A stretch of 64,000 nt of DNA from Thermofontimicrobium_A sp034505795 (GCA_034505795.1 JAPDQM010000007.1:1-64000); one strand, 5' to 3'. Shown: positions 26,649 through 37,057, numbered from the stretch's first letter. The notes: generated by a model not told the origin, from the sequence alone. A program made the numbers and translations.

Positions 26649-28775
26649 ATGGGATCAGATAAATTGAACGAAGCACCTCGTACATTTTTAGCCACGGCGG
26701 TCCAATTTCTCAAGGGGATCGGTGAAAAACGCGCCGAGGCCTTAAAAAGTGTTGGGATTGCCACCATTGCGGATCTGTTCGAATACTACCCTCGGCGTTA
26801 CCTGGATCGCAGCCACATCACTCCTATACGAAAGCTGCGTCCCAATGAGACGGCGACGGTGGTGGGTAAAGTGGTCAATTCGGGCATTAAGAAGGGTGCG
26901 CGTGCGCGATTTATTCTGCTGCTTACCGACAACACGGGATTTTTATCCTGTGTTTGGTTTGCCCAACTTCCTTACTGGCAAAAGAAGTTCAAGCCCGGCC
27001 AAACATTGGCGGTAAGCGGCAAAGTGGGTTATTTCGGTGGACTTCAGATGGTTCATCCGGAATTTGATCTCTTGTCCGATACGGCAGAGGACCACGAGGA
27101 TGAATTTTTGCACACTGGCAAAATCATTCCCCTTTATCCATCCTCGGAGTCGCTTGCTCGTGTCGGACTGGATAGCCGGGGATTTCGGAGAATCATCCAT
27201 CATCTGGTGCGCAGCTATGCGGATCAGATCGATGATGCTATGCCGACTGCAATTGTGGAGCGACACCATTTGATTTCGCTTCGGGATGCATATAAAAATA
27301 TTCACTTCCCGGACAATTTCGAACGATTGCAACAAGCTCGCCGACGACTGAAATTCGATGAGCTTTTTTTTATGCAACTGCTGTTGGCATTTCGAAAGCA
27401 ACGTGTCATGCAACAGCAGAAAATGATGGCAGTGCCCACGGTCGGCGAGGGCGTCAAAGAATTGATCAATAAGTTGCCATTCAAATTGACCGATGCGCAG
27501 CGAAAGGTACTTCGTGAAATCTATGCCGATTTGAAAAAGCCCTATCCCATGTATCGCTTGCTCCAGGGCGATGTGGGGTCGGGTAAAACCATTGTCGCTT
27601 TGGTGACGATGTTGATGGCAATTGAGAATGGCTATCAGACCGCACTGATGGCGCCAACAGAAATCTTAGCTGAGCAGCATTATTTGACTTTTCGTCATTT
27701 ACTGGAGGGCATGGCCATTGATGTCCGTTTGCTGATTGGGGGCCAACCAAAGAGCGAACGGACCGCTATTATGCAGGCCATTGAAAGCGGCGACTGTGAT
27801 ATTGTGGTGGGAACCCATGCGATCATTCAAGAAGGGGTTCATTTTCATCGATTGGGTTTGGTAGTCATTGATGAACAACATCGTTTTGGCGTCGAGCAAC
27901 GCGCATTGCTAACCGAAAAAGGAATGAATCCTGAAGTGTTGGTCATGACCGCAACCCCAATTCCGCGCACGCTATCGCTCACTTTATATGGCGACCTGGA
28001 TGTTTCGATAATCGATGAGCTGCCTGCGGGCCGGGTGCCAGTGAAAACCTACTGGCGGTATGAAGACAAGCGCAATGAAATTTACGGATTTGTGAAATCC
28101 AAGATCGATCAAGGTCAGCAGGCCTATATTGTTTTTCCATTAATTGAAGAATCAGAGAAATTGGATTTGAAAGCCGCCATCGATAGCTACGAGCAAATGT
28201 CTCGGGGCATTTTTTCAGGCTATCGGCTGGCCTTGTTGCATGGTCGGATGAAAAGTGCGGAAAAAGATGCGATCATGACCGCTTTTAAAAACGGCGACAT
28301 TCAGATTCTGGTGTCGACCACGGTCATCGAAGTTGGTGTTGATGTTCCCACGGCCACGGTCATGGTTATCGAAAATGCCGAACGCTTCGGGCTCACGCAG
28401 CTCCATCAATTGCGGGGCCGCGTAGGACGCGGGGCTGAGCAATCGTATTGCATACTGATTGCCCGTCAGGGCCTGACTGAGGATGCACTCACCCGGCTGC
28501 GAACGATGACCGAGACAAATGATGGTTTCAAAATTGCCGAAGTGGATCTGCAATTGCGAGGGCCTGGTGAACTATTTGGTACCCGGCAGCATGGAATGCC
28601 GGACCTAAAAATTGCTGATCCCCTAACGGATACTGAACTGCTGCTTAGCGCTCGCACTGAAGCGTTTGAGCTGGTCAATAATTCTGAGGCGTTTTACGCC
28701 TTAGCCCTAAACCTGCAACACAATGCGCTGGTTCGACGCTATTATGATAAACTCGAACTATCGGGGATTGGCTAA
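26649..28775 (+). CDS. recG: ATP-dependent DNA helicase RecG
   Basis: RecG regresses stalled replication forks and branch-migrates recombination intermediates. The 708-residue protein has the N-terminal wedge/OB domain (FLKGIGEKRAEALKSVGI, YYPRRYLDR), Walker A GDVGSGKT, the RecG-type DEQH box in VVIDEQHRFGVEQR, motif III TATPIPRTLSLT, and the helicase C-terminal domain with VSTTVIEVGVDVPTAT and QLRGRVGRG. Length fits the family. There is no clear Shine-Dalgarno, and the ATG lies in the loop of a small hairpin (ATCCC 26641-26645 with GGGAT 26651-26655), which may lower translation. Confidence 0.96.
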   Translation: MGSDKLNEAPRTFLATAVQFLKGIGEKRAEALKSVGIATIADLFEYYPRRYLDRSHITPIRKLRPNETATVVGKVVNSGIKKGARARFILLLTDNTGFLSCVWFAQLPYWQKKFKPGQTLAVSGKVGYFGGLQMVHPEFDLLSDTAEDHEDEFLHTGKIIPLYPSSESLARVGLDSRGFRRIIHHLVRSYADQIDDAMPTAIVERHHLISLRDAYKNIHFPDNFERLQQARRRLKFDELFFMQLLLAFRKQRVMQQQKMMAVPTVGEGVKELINKLPFKLTDAQRKVLREIYADLKKPYPMYRLLQGDVGSGKTIVALVTMLMAIENGYQTALMAPTEILAEQHYLTFRHLLEGMAIDVRLLIGGQPKSERTAIMQAIESGDCDIVVGTHAIIQEGVHFHRLGLVVIDEQHRFGVEQRALLTEKGMNPEVLVMTATPIPRTLSLTLYGDLDVSIIDELPAGRVPVKTYWRYEDKRNEIYGFVKSKIDQGQQAYIVFPLIEESEKLDLKAAIDSYEQMSRGIFSGYRLALLHGRMKSAEKDAIMTAFKNGDIQILVSTTVIEVGVDVPTATVMVIENAERFGLTQLHQLRGRVGRGAEQSYCILIARQGLTEDALTRLRTMTETNDGFKIAEVDLQLRGPGELFGTRQHGMPDLKIADPLTDTELLLSARTEAFELVNNSEAFYALALNLQHNALVRRYYDKLELSGIG

Positions 28776-28875
28776 CGCGACCTCCAATTTCATGCATCCA
28801 ACTTAACGGCCGGAAATGATATTAATCTGACGTCGGCAAAGTATTGTATAATTCTTTGAATCTTGAGGGAGAAGA

Positions 28876-29178
28876 ATGATGGCCGATAAATTAACTGAGA
28901 AGGAACAGGGCAAATTTTTATTTTCTTATCTGGTCATGACCTATCAAACAGCCGCCTTGATCAATTTGGGACATCTAAAAGATCCAGTCACTGAAAAAGT
29001 GACCAGAGATCTGGAGAAGGCGAGATTGTCCATTGATATCCTGGGAATGCTGCAGGCAAAAACCGCAGGCAATCTTGCAGCCGATGAAGCTGAGTTGCTG
29101 AACAATGTGCTGCGAGATCTGCGACTGCTGTTTGTGAAAGAGTCAGAGAAAAAGAATCAAGCTGGAACGAAGAGCTAA
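28876..29178 (+). CDS. DUF1844 family protein
   Basis: The 100-residue soluble protein is mostly helical (FLFSYLVMTYQTAALINLGHL, KARLSIDILGMLQAKTAGNL, NNVLRDLRLLFVKES). It matches the small DUF1844 family of unknown function, widespread in FCB and deltaproteobacterial genomes. GAGGGAGAAG precedes two adjacent ATGs (28876, 28879). It has no signal peptide. It is about 100 bases downstream of recG, with a TATAAT at 28847-28852 that may mark its own promoter. Confidence 0.8.
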   Translation: MMADKLTEKEQGKFLFSYLVMTYQTAALINLGHLKDPVTEKVTRDLEKARLSIDILGMLQAKTAGNLAADEAELLNNVLRDLRLLFVKESEKKNQAGTKS

Positions 29179-29593
29179 CGAGCAGGGCCAAGCGTTACGT
29201 CGGATTGAATGATAGCGCATCAACTGCGATTTGTTCAAAAATAGTTGTTGGTCATTCAAGACCATCTATTCGCCAACTGGGTAATGAAGCTGACAAATTA
29301 CAGGCATCGCCAGTTGCAGAATATGGGGTAATTTGATGTGACCTTGCTTAAGGCTATTTTAATCATAGGTGGCTACCCCTTTAATTAGCGATTTGGTTTC
29401 GCGGCTTAGCCAAATTTTAGCTTGCTTTAATATAAAATTTTGCTTACGTTTTAATTTGCATTAAGGTGGTCGGGGCTTAAATAAAATAGCACATCGCAGC
29501 ACCCTGATTAGCGTGCATATTTAAGGATTTTCAGATTTGTTGGCCGATCGTTTTTAACGATGCAAAGGCTACGGCTGGTTTAAATACGAATCA
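29179..29593. other. Intergenic region without a gene
   Basis: This AT-rich gap of about 415 bases separates the housekeeping block from the glycosylation operon. I see no credible frame and no strong promoter. The only structure noted is a short inverted repeat, ATTTGG (29391-29396) with CCAAAT (29410-29415). The operon promoter must be here, but it does not match the TTGAC/TATATT form seen elsewhere. Confidence 0.5.
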
Positions 29594-29623
29594 TTGCATT
29601 CTTCGCTGGTGGACAAGCTGGCG

Positions 29624-30442
29624 ATGCAGAAACCTGTTCATTCTTGCAGTTTTTTTATGGGAACAACACATTCAACACGTGAGCATTGGGAAAAATTCTG
29701 GCAAGGACGCACCGATATCGATGCGGTTTATTCCACGGGTGACCGAATTTTTGACAATTTGCGCCAGCTAACACCACTTGCCAGGCGCAAGGTATTGGAA
29801 GTGGGAGCTGGCAGCGGTCGGGACAGCTTTCGGTTCGCGGCCGCAGGCGCTACAGTTTATGTTCTGGACTACGCTACCCGCTCGCTGGCGATTGTGCAGC
29901 ATCTGAATCGAAGCAGCCCTGCTGTGGTCCATGCCATTCAAGCAGATGCGTTACACATTCCGATGCCGGATAATTCGTTGGACATCATCTTTCATCAGGG
30001 GTTGCTGGAGCATTTCAGAGACCCGTTGCCGCTGTTGCAGGAACAGTATCGTGTGCTGAAGCCCGGCGGCTGGCTGCTGGTGGATGTGCCGCAGCGGTAT
30101 CATTACTATACGCTGATGAAACATGCGTTGATTTTTTTCAATAGGTGGTTCGCAGGCTGGGAAACAGAATTTTCAATTCATGAGTTAAAAAAATTACTCG
30201 AGCGAGCTGGATTTGTGGCGCGGCATCAATATGGCAGTTGGATGCGCCCCAGTTTGGCCTATCGCGTCATTCGGGAGGCGGCCAAAAAGATTCGCATCAA
30301 GTTGCCGCTTTATCCGCGTGGTTTTGAACCGGTAGCGCAGCTACGTGATCGGATGCGGACAAAGCTGGCGCAACAACCATGGGCATTTTACACCTTTCTC
30401 GATATTGGAGTCGTTGGACAAAAGCAGATGATTGAAAAATAG
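29624..30442 (+). CDS. Class I SAM-dependent methyltransferase
   Basis: The SAM-binding signature KVLEVGAGSGRDSFRFAAAGATVYVLD is followed by NSLDIIFHQGLLEHFRDPLPLLQEQYRVLKPGG, typical of the Methyltransf_11 type. The frame opens at TTG 29594; ATG 29624 and ATG 29657 are in-frame alternatives and none has a convincing ribosome site, so the 5' end is uncertain. It has no transmembrane segment. It is six bases upstream of a GT4 glycosyltransferase, so the methylated substrate is probably a lipid-linked sugar or glycolipid; this is inferred from context. Confidence 0.85.
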   Translation: MQKPVHSCSFFMGTTHSTREHWEKFWQGRTDIDAVYSTGDRIFDNLRQLTPLARRKVLEVGAGSGRDSFRFAAAGATVYVLDYATRSLAIVQHLNRSSPAVVHAIQADALHIPMPDNSLDIIFHQGLLEHFRDPLPLLQEQYRVLKPGGWLLVDVPQRYHYYTLMKHALIFFNRWFAGWETEFSIHELKKLLERAGFVARHQYGSWMRPSLAYRVIREAAKKIRIKLPLYPRGFEPVAQLRDRMRTKLAQQPWAFYTFLDIGVVGQKQMIEK

Positions 30443-30448
30443 GCGATC

Positions 30449-31564
30449 ATGGGATATAGGATACTGGTAATCAACTGGCAGGATATTCGGAATCCCCTGG
30501 GAGGTGGCGCCGAAGTTCATTGTCATGAAATTTTCAAACGCATTGCCCAACAGGGTCATGACGTAACGCTGCTGTGCAGCCGCCATCGCGACTTACCTTC
30601 TGACGAAGTTATCGATGGCATCCGTGTGATTCGCCGTGGGCATCGTTATCTGTTCAATTTTTGGGTACCATGGCTTTATCGTCAATGTGCCCGGCAGCAG
30701 CAGTTTGACGTGGTGATCGATGATATCAATAAAATCCCGTTTTTTACCCCTCTTTATGTAAGGGAGCCGCTCATAGGAATCATTCACCATTTGTTCGGAT
30801 CCAGTATTTTTCTGGAATCCACACTGCCGGTGGCGCTATATGTCACGGCGGCTGAGAGCTTGGTGCCGAGCGTTTATCGAAATATCCCTTTGGCCGTCGT
30901 CTCGAATAGTACGAAGCAAGAGCTGATGAGGAAAGGATTTCGTAACGAACAAATATCTCTGGTTCAGAATGCGGTCGAAGCGATCGCTTATCCTCATCAA
31001 CCCGAAAAGCGCTCGCCGACACCAGTTATTGGCTATTTGGGAAGAATCAAAAAATACAAAAGTGTCCATCACCTTCTTCAAGCCTTCGCCGAGGTCTTGC
31101 TGCAGTTGCCCTCGGCAGAACTGCTGGTGGTTGGCGATGGTGATTATTTGCCGCAATTGAAACGGATCGCCAGGCGGCTCGGTATCGATGGCAAGGTGCA
31201 ATTCACCGGTGCCACGACGCAATCCACAAAAATCGATCTACTCAACCGGATGTGGCTGGCAATCAATCCCTCTCCCAAAGAGGGCTGGGGGTTGACCGTG
31301 ATCGAAGCCAATAGCTGTGGCGTGCCCGTGATCGCCGCTGATTCCCCTGGTTTACGAGATTCTGTTGTAAACGGCAAAACCGGTTTTCTATATCCCTATG
31401 GCGATTACCATCGCCTGGCGCAACTGATTATTCAGCTTATTCGAGACGATCGGCTGCGGAATAGCCTGGTTACGCCCTGTCGGGAATGGGCTCGACAATT
31501 TAATTGGGAAGAATCGGCCAGAAAAATGCTGGCACTCATTGAATACGTTTTGTCTCGGAGGTAA
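30449..31564 (+). CDS. Glycosyltransferase family 4 protein
   Basis: The 371-residue GT-B enzyme has a N-terminal glycine-rich acceptor-domain loop (NPLGGGAEVHCHEIFKRIAQQGHDVTLL) and a C-terminal nucleotide-sugar domain with GYLGRIKKYKSVHHLLQAF, AINPSPKEGWGLTVIEANSCGVPVIAADSPGLRDSV. The EX7E-like segment GWGLTVIEANSCG is the GT4 donor site. It has no signal peptide and acts at the cytoplasmic face. It is tightly coupled to the methyltransferase and to the membrane glycosyltransferases downstream. Confidence 0.92.
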   Translation: MGYRILVINWQDIRNPLGGGAEVHCHEIFKRIAQQGHDVTLLCSRHRDLPSDEVIDGIRVIRRGHRYLFNFWVPWLYRQCARQQQFDVVIDDINKIPFFTPLYVREPLIGIIHHLFGSSIFLESTLPVALYVTAAESLVPSVYRNIPLAVVSNSTKQELMRKGFRNEQISLVQNAVEAIAYPHQPEKRSPTPVIGYLGRIKKYKSVHHLLQAFAEVLLQLPSAELLVVGDGDYLPQLKRIARRLGIDGKVQFTGATTQSTKIDLLNRMWLAINPSPKEGWGLTVIEANSCGVPVIAADSPGLRDSVVNGKTGFLYPYGDYHRLAQLIIQLIRDDRLRNSLVTPCREWARQFNWEESARKMLALIEYVLSRR

Positions 31565-31570
31565 AAGTCA

Positions 31571-34300
31571 ATGCAAAATGACACCCGTCTTAATCGAATC
31601 ATTGCAGCAATTGTCTTTCTTATTTCATGGCTGGTTTATTTGCGGACCGTCGCTCCAACCACGTCCTTCTGGGACTGCGGTGAATTCATCACCTGCTCCT
31701 ACATTCTTGGCGTACCACACCCGCCAGGTGCGCCGCTCTATATCCTGGTCGGCCGTATCTTTAGCATGATTCCTTTTGTACAGGACATTGGGATGAGAGT
31801 GAATATAGTATCCACTATCGCCAGTGCCATAACGGTGATGCTGGCTTATTTGATCATCGTCAGGTTGATTACAATGTTTCGTGGTCGACCGCAGCAAAAC
31901 CTGGATCGGCTGATAGTATATGGCAGCGGGGTTATCGGTGCGTTGACTTTCGCCTTTACCGATTCCTTCTGGTTCAATGCCGTGGAAGCGGAAGTGTATG
32001 CCATCAGCATGTTTTTCACCTCATTGGTGCTATGGCTTATTCTGGTCTGGTATGAGAAAGCCGATGATCCAAATAGTGATAAGTACATTTTACTGATCGC
32101 GTTTTCCCTGGGATTGGCCATCGGCGTCCACCTGCTGATGATTCTGGCGATGCCCGCATTGTTCCTGATCGTCTATTTTCGAAAATATCAAAAAATCGAA
32201 TGGAAGAATTTTTGGATGTTCGTGGGCTTATCATTCCTTGCGTTCGTGGCACTCTACCCCGGTATTGTGAAGTGGTTACCGAATTTGTCATTATGGATGA
32301 CACGAAAAACTGGTGCTGAATTCACAACATTCTTCTTCCTGGTATTCATTGGCGCATTGCTATACGGAGTCTATTATACCTATCGGACAAAGAAGCGGCT
32401 GGCGTTTCTTATTTGTGCCTCGTTCTTCCTGGTTCTATTGGCATCCTCAACCTACACCTCATTGTACATTCGTTCCGGGCTCAATCCCGATATTGATGAA
32501 AACGATCCCGAAAATCTCGAAAATTTGGTTAGCTATTTGAATCGAGAGCAGTACGGCGACTGGAGTTATGTCGATCGCCGTGCGCCACTGTGGGACTACC
32601 AGATTGAAAAAATGTACCTGCGTTATTTTGGCTGGCAATTTATTGGCCAGGGCCAAACTCTGGATGATGAAGGCCGAATTGTCGAGAATTATAGCCTTAA
32701 TGGTTTGTTGGGGTTGCCATTCCTGGTGGGCTTGATCGGCATGGCGTTTCATTTTCGTAAAGATTGGAAAAATGCCTCGGCAATTATGCTTCTGTTCTTA
32801 TTTACGGGAATTGCAATTGTGCTGTATTTGAATCAGGAAGATCCCCAGCCCCGTGAGCGAGATTATGTCTATGTCGGCTCATTCTTTGCTTTCGCACTGT
32901 GGATCGGAATTGGCATCACCGCGATCATCGACTATTTGCGTAAGTTGTCGAGCAAGTTTCCTGACTGGCAAAAATTGGCAATCATTGGGATCGCCATGTT
33001 ATTGCTCGCATTTATTCTGCCAGCAAATATGTTGGCCCATAATTTTAAATCGCATGATCGTACCGGCGAATATGTGGCTTACGACTATTCCTATAACATT
33101 CTGCAAAGTTGTGAGCCCAATGCGATTCTCTTTACCAATGGCGACAACGACACCTTCCCACTCTGGTTTCTGCAATATGTCTATGGCATCCGGAAGGATG
33201 TTCGGGTGGTTAATTTGAGCCTTTTAAATACGCATTGGTATATCAAGCAATTGCGCGATCAGGAACCGCGCGTGCCCATCAGTTTGAGCGATGCTCAAAT
33301 CATGAGCCTGCAGCCGCAGTATTGGCCTGAACCGCGGCCGATCCGCTTGGAAGTACCGCAAGACGCCTATCTCCGTGACCGCTCGGAAGTGTTGGGCGCC
33401 AAGCAAACTCTGCTGGCCGACACCAGCAAGCCACCTGAAATCACCTTCAAGTTGGAACCAACCCTCTATGGCAAAGGTATTCGGGTCCAGGATCTGATGA
33501 TCCTGGATATCCTAAGGACTAATCGTTTCCGACGTCCGATATATTTTGCTTTAACCGTTTCGCGTGACAATCAGATCAATCTTTATGATTATCTGCGGAT
33601 GGATGGTCTGGTCTTTAAAATCGTTACCTATCCCACAAAAGATCTGCCCCTCTCCCCTACTCATCTGAAAGCGAATTTATTTGACAGATTCCAGTATCGG
33701 AACTTAAATAATCCCGACGTCTATTACAACGAGAATATCAAGGGGCTGCTGCGCAACTATCAAGGAGCATTTTACAGCCTGGCGCAATTCTACGGCCGAG
33801 AACGGATGTTCGATAAAATGACTTCGGTGCTGGACAAGTTGACCACGGTTATGCCCGATTCGATTATTCCCATGCGCAAGGAATTACAGTTCGAGATGGG
33901 ACGGTTGTATTATATCGGCGGTCAACAGGATAAATTTAAGGACATTCTTTATAAAATGATGAAGCGCGGCGATGTTTCTCTCGATGAAAAATTGCAATAT
34001 GCCAGCTACTATGCCCAGCTTTATCCCACTGAGGCTTCTAAAGCGGTAGATCTGGTCAAACAGCTCCAGGACTGGTTTCCCAAAAATGCCGAGCCAACCT
34101 ACTGGCTGGCCAGTCACTATTTGCGCACGCGAGAATATCAAAGCAGCATCGATGTGCTGAATCAATGGATCGCCAAAAACCCAGGTGACAAAAATGCAGC
34201 GGATCAATTGCGGTCATTGCATCAGCTTATCGAGCAATCAAAACGAGCCGATTCGACGGCCAATCAGATCCGAAGTGATAGCGTGACAACAGTAGAATGA
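31571..34300 (+). CDS. DUF2723 (GT-C, TMEM260-like) membrane glycosyltransferase, copy 1
   Basis: The 909-residue protein has about ten hydrophobic segments in residues 10-480 and a soluble C-terminal half with tetratricopeptide-like helices. The first loop carries the family signature PTTSFWDCGEFITCSYILGVPHPPGAPLY, whose Asp and Glu are the presumed catalytic pair of the GT-C fold. TMEM260 homologues in animals are protein O-mannosyltransferases; in bacteria the substrate is unknown. GGAGG precedes ATG 31571. The 3' end overlaps copy 2 by four bases (ATGA). It probably glycosylates exported proteins or lipids using lipid-linked sugars. Confidence 0.85.
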   Translation: MQNDTRLNRIIAAIVFLISWLVYLRTVAPTTSFWDCGEFITCSYILGVPHPPGAPLYILVGRIFSMIPFVQDIGMRVNIVSTIASAITVMLAYLIIVRLITMFRGRPQQNLDRLIVYGSGVIGALTFAFTDSFWFNAVEAEVYAISMFFTSLVLWLILVWYEKADDPNSDKYILLIAFSLGLAIGVHLLMILAMPALFLIVYFRKYQKIEWKNFWMFVGLSFLAFVALYPGIVKWLPNLSLWMTRKTGAEFTTFFFLVFIGALLYGVYYTYRTKKRLAFLICASFFLVLLASSTYTSLYIRSGLNPDIDENDPENLENLVSYLNREQYGDWSYVDRRAPLWDYQIEKMYLRYFGWQFIGQGQTLDDEGRIVENYSLNGLLGLPFLVGLIGMAFHFRKDWKNASAIMLLFLFTGIAIVLYLNQEDPQPRERDYVYVGSFFAFALWIGIGITAIIDYLRKLSSKFPDWQKLAIIGIAMLLLAFILPANMLAHNFKSHDRTGEYVAYDYSYNILQSCEPNAILFTNGDNDTFPLWFLQYVYGIRKDVRVVNLSLLNTHWYIKQLRDQEPRVPISLSDAQIMSLQPQYWPEPRPIRLEVPQDAYLRDRSEVLGAKQTLLADTSKPPEITFKLEPTLYGKGIRVQDLMILDILRTNRFRRPIYFALTVSRDNQINLYDYLRMDGLVFKIVTYPTKDLPLSPTHLKANLFDRFQYRNLNNPDVYYNENIKGLLRNYQGAFYSLAQFYGRERMFDKMTSVLDKLTTVMPDSIIPMRKELQFEMGRLYYIGGQQDKFKDILYKMMKRGDVSLDEKLQYASYYAQLYPTEASKAVDLVKQLQDWFPKNAEPTYWLASHYLRTREYQSSIDVLNQWIAKNPGDKNAADQLRSLHQLIEQSKRADSTANQIRSDSVTTVE

Positions 34301-36999
34301 AAGTGCGAGGCCTAAAAATGGATCGAGAACTGTTCATTCATCGGTTGGGTGCAGCACTGGTGTTTATTTTCTCTTTGATTGTTTATAGCCTCACCATTGC
34401 TCCAACGACGTCATTTTGGGACTGCGGAGAATTCATTACCTGTGCATATATTTTGGGCGTTCCCCATCCGCCCGGGGCACCATTTTATCTGCTGCTGGGG
34501 CGAATCTTTTCCATGATCCCCTGGGCAGCAGATATTGGCTTGCGCGTTAACCTCATTTCCGCGATTGCCACCGCACTTACCGTGATGCTGACATATCTAA
34601 TTATTGTCCGATTGATTAAGCTATGGCGTGGTCAGATTCGATCGGGCTCCGACCGATTGATTCATTATGGCAGCGCTATTATCGGCGCGCTGGCCTTTGC
34701 CTTTTCCGATTCCCTGTGGTTCAATGCCGTCGAGGCTGAAGTTTATGCCATCAGCATGTTTTTCACCGCGATTGTGCTCTGGCTAATTTTGGTCTGGCAT
34801 GAAAAAGCCGATGATCCTCATAGTGATAAATATTTATTCCTCATCGCCTATTCCATCGGTTTGGCCATCGGTATTCATCTATTGAACATCCTGGCACTGC
34901 CAGCAATATTTTTGATCTATTACTTCCGGCGTTATCAATTTCGCTGGTCGTCCTTTGCGGCGCTGATCGGAATCGGCTTGTTAATTTTTATCGGGATCTA
35001 TCCGGGCATTGTAAAGTGGCTGCCCAATTCAGCCCTTAATATGCAGCGACAATTTGGGCCGGAGCTGACCGCTGCCTTCTTTATTGCTATGGCGGTAATG
35101 CTATGCCTGGTCCTCTGGTGGGCCTGGTTGCGCCGCCATCGTTCTGCTTTGGTGGTCGGGGTTTGCTTGCTCTTAATTTTGATCGGGGCATCAACTTTTA
35201 CCAGCGTTTACTTGCGCTCGCAGTTAAATCCAGCGATCGATGAAAATGATCCAGAAAATCTGGCAAACCTCGTCAGCTATATCAATCGTGAGCAATATGG
35301 CGATTGGAGTATCACCGAACGGCGAGCGCCTCTCTGGGAGTACCAGATCAAGAAAATGTATCTGCGCTATCTGGGTTGGCAGTACATCGGCAAAGGTACT
35401 ACGATTGGCCCCGACGGATTCTTAGCTGAAACCATCAGCTTGAGCGGCCTGCTGGGGATTCCCTTTTTGATCGGCCTGCTGGGAATGGTACATCATTTTT
35501 TCAAAGACTATCGACGCTCTCTGGCAATAATGGTCTTCTTCATCATGACTGGCGTGGCGATTGTCATTTATCTCAACCAAACGGACCCTCAACCACGGGA
35601 GCGCGACTATGTCTATGTGGCGTCTTTCTTTGCTTTTGCAATCTGGATTGGTATTGGGGTCGCCAGCGTGCTGGAATCGCTACTTGACGGCCATCAGGCG
35701 ACCAGCCGTAGACAGAAGATAATGGCCATCGGTCTCTGGTTGGTGTTATTCATTTTCATTCCGCTGCGGATGTTGGCGTTCAACTATCACTCGCACGATC
35801 GCAGCGGCAACTATGTTGCGTATGATTATTCCTACAACCTGCTGCAATCATGTGAGAAGGATGCAATTTTATTTACAAATGGCGACAACGATACCTTTCC
35901 GCTCTGGTTTTTGCAGTATGTTGAAAATATCCGACCGGATATTCGGGTGGTAAACTTGAGCTTACTCAATACGCCCTGGTATATCAAGCAGCTTCGAGAT
36001 CAGCCGCCACGGGTGCCCATCAGCCTGGTAGATGCTCAGATCGACCGCCTGAGTACTACCTATTGGCCGGAGAAAAAGCCAGTGTCAATTGATGTGCCGC
36101 TGGAAGCTTATCAAAAGGCGCTCGATGATCTTGAACAACGGCAGGAGTTTGTTCCCAAAACCAGCACTGGTTCCCCTAAGATTAGCTTTGAACTGGGGCC
36201 AACTTTTATGGGCCAGGCAATACGGATTCAGGATATCATGATTTTGAATATCATTGCTGCCAATCGCTTCCGACAACCGATCTATTTTGCTGTCACGGTA
36301 TCACCGGATAATTTGCTAAACCTGCATGACTATTTGCGCATGGATGGCCTGGCTTACAAGTTGGTGACATATCTGGGCGACAAAATCTCACCTTCACGTC
36401 TGAGAGAAAACCTATTTGAAAAATTTCGCTATCGCAATCTCAACAATCCAAAGATCTACTACGATGATAATATCATTGGTCTCTTAATCAATTATCGCTC
36501 CGGATTTTTGCGGCTGGCGAATTTCTATCGGCAAGAAAAAATGACCGCTGAGATGCTGGCTACGCTGGACAGGATGGAGCAAATGATCCCTGAGAATGTC
36601 ATTCCTATTCAGGATCGTCGCCTATCTTTAGGTATTGGTCAGTTGTATCTGGAAGCCGGCCGGCCCGAAGAATTCGCACGGCGGCTCGAGCTGTGGCTGC
36701 AAAAGCCTGGAATTTCCCTGGAGGAACGGCTCGAATTTGCACAGGTCTATTATCAAATGTTAGCTGATGCACCACGATCCGAAGCGATAGCCCGAACCAT
36801 CATTCAAGAGGCGCCGCAGTTTCTGCGCGCCTACTATTGGCTGCTCAATTTATATGCCGAAACCCAGGCCTATCAGAAGGGACTGCAGCTTGCCGATGAG
36901 CTGCTGCAACGCCAACCTAATGATGTGCAGGCCCTGGCACGACGTCAGCAATTTCAACAGAAGCTGCAATTGCTGCCGGATTCGTCGAAAAGCAAGTAA
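34297..36999 (+). CDS. DUF2723 (GT-C, TMEM260-like) membrane glycosyltransferase, copy 2
   Basis: This is a clear paralogue of the preceding gene: the same signature (APTTSFWDCGEFITCAYILGVPHPPGAP), the same TM layout, and shared soluble blocks such as LFTNGDNDTFPLWFLQYV, INREQYGDWS and NQTDPQPRERDYVYVASFFAFA, with strong similarity across nearly the whole length. The C-terminal TPR-like part diverges more. ATG 34297 overlaps the previous stop; ATG 34318 is an alternative. Tandem duplication followed by divergence suggests two acceptors or two sequential transfers; this is inference. Confidence 0.85.
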   Translation: MKVRGLKMDRELFIHRLGAALVFIFSLIVYSLTIAPTTSFWDCGEFITCAYILGVPHPPGAPFYLLLGRIFSMIPWAADIGLRVNLISAIATALTVMLTYLIIVRLIKLWRGQIRSGSDRLIHYGSAIIGALAFAFSDSLWFNAVEAEVYAISMFFTAIVLWLILVWHEKADDPHSDKYLFLIAYSIGLAIGIHLLNILALPAIFLIYYFRRYQFRWSSFAALIGIGLLIFIGIYPGIVKWLPNSALNMQRQFGPELTAAFFIAMAVMLCLVLWWAWLRRHRSALVVGVCLLLILIGASTFTSVYLRSQLNPAIDENDPENLANLVSYINREQYGDWSITERRAPLWEYQIKKMYLRYLGWQYIGKGTTIGPDGFLAETISLSGLLGIPFLIGLLGMVHHFFKDYRRSLAIMVFFIMTGVAIVIYLNQTDPQPRERDYVYVASFFAFAIWIGIGVASVLESLLDGHQATSRRQKIMAIGLWLVLFIFIPLRMLAFNYHSHDRSGNYVAYDYSYNLLQSCEKDAILFTNGDNDTFPLWFLQYVENIRPDIRVVNLSLLNTPWYIKQLRDQPPRVPISLVDAQIDRLSTTYWPEKKPVSIDVPLEAYQKALDDLEQRQEFVPKTSTGSPKISFELGPTFMGQAIRIQDIMILNIIAANRFRQPIYFAVTVSPDNLLNLHDYLRMDGLAYKLVTYLGDKISPSRLRENLFEKFRYRNLNNPKIYYDDNIIGLLINYRSGFLRLANFYRQEKMTAEMLATLDRMEQMIPENVIPIQDRRLSLGIGQLYLEAGRPEEFARRLELWLQKPGISLEERLEFAQVYYQMLADAPRSEAIARTIIQEAPQFLRAYYWLLNLYAETQAYQKGLQLADELLQRQPNDVQALARRQQFQQKLQLLPDSSKSK

Positions 37000-37057
37000 T
37001 TAGCCGGGACCTTTTATTGGGGTGAATTGACAAAGGCACTATTTAACGAGGTATGAT

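Noticed and set aside
37027..37056. TTGACA before the flippase-like gene as a promoter
   Set aside because: The only -10-like sequence (TATGAT) is 19 bases away and overlaps the Shine-Dalgarno region, and the gene is only about 60 bases behind the GT-C pair, so cotranscription is simpler.
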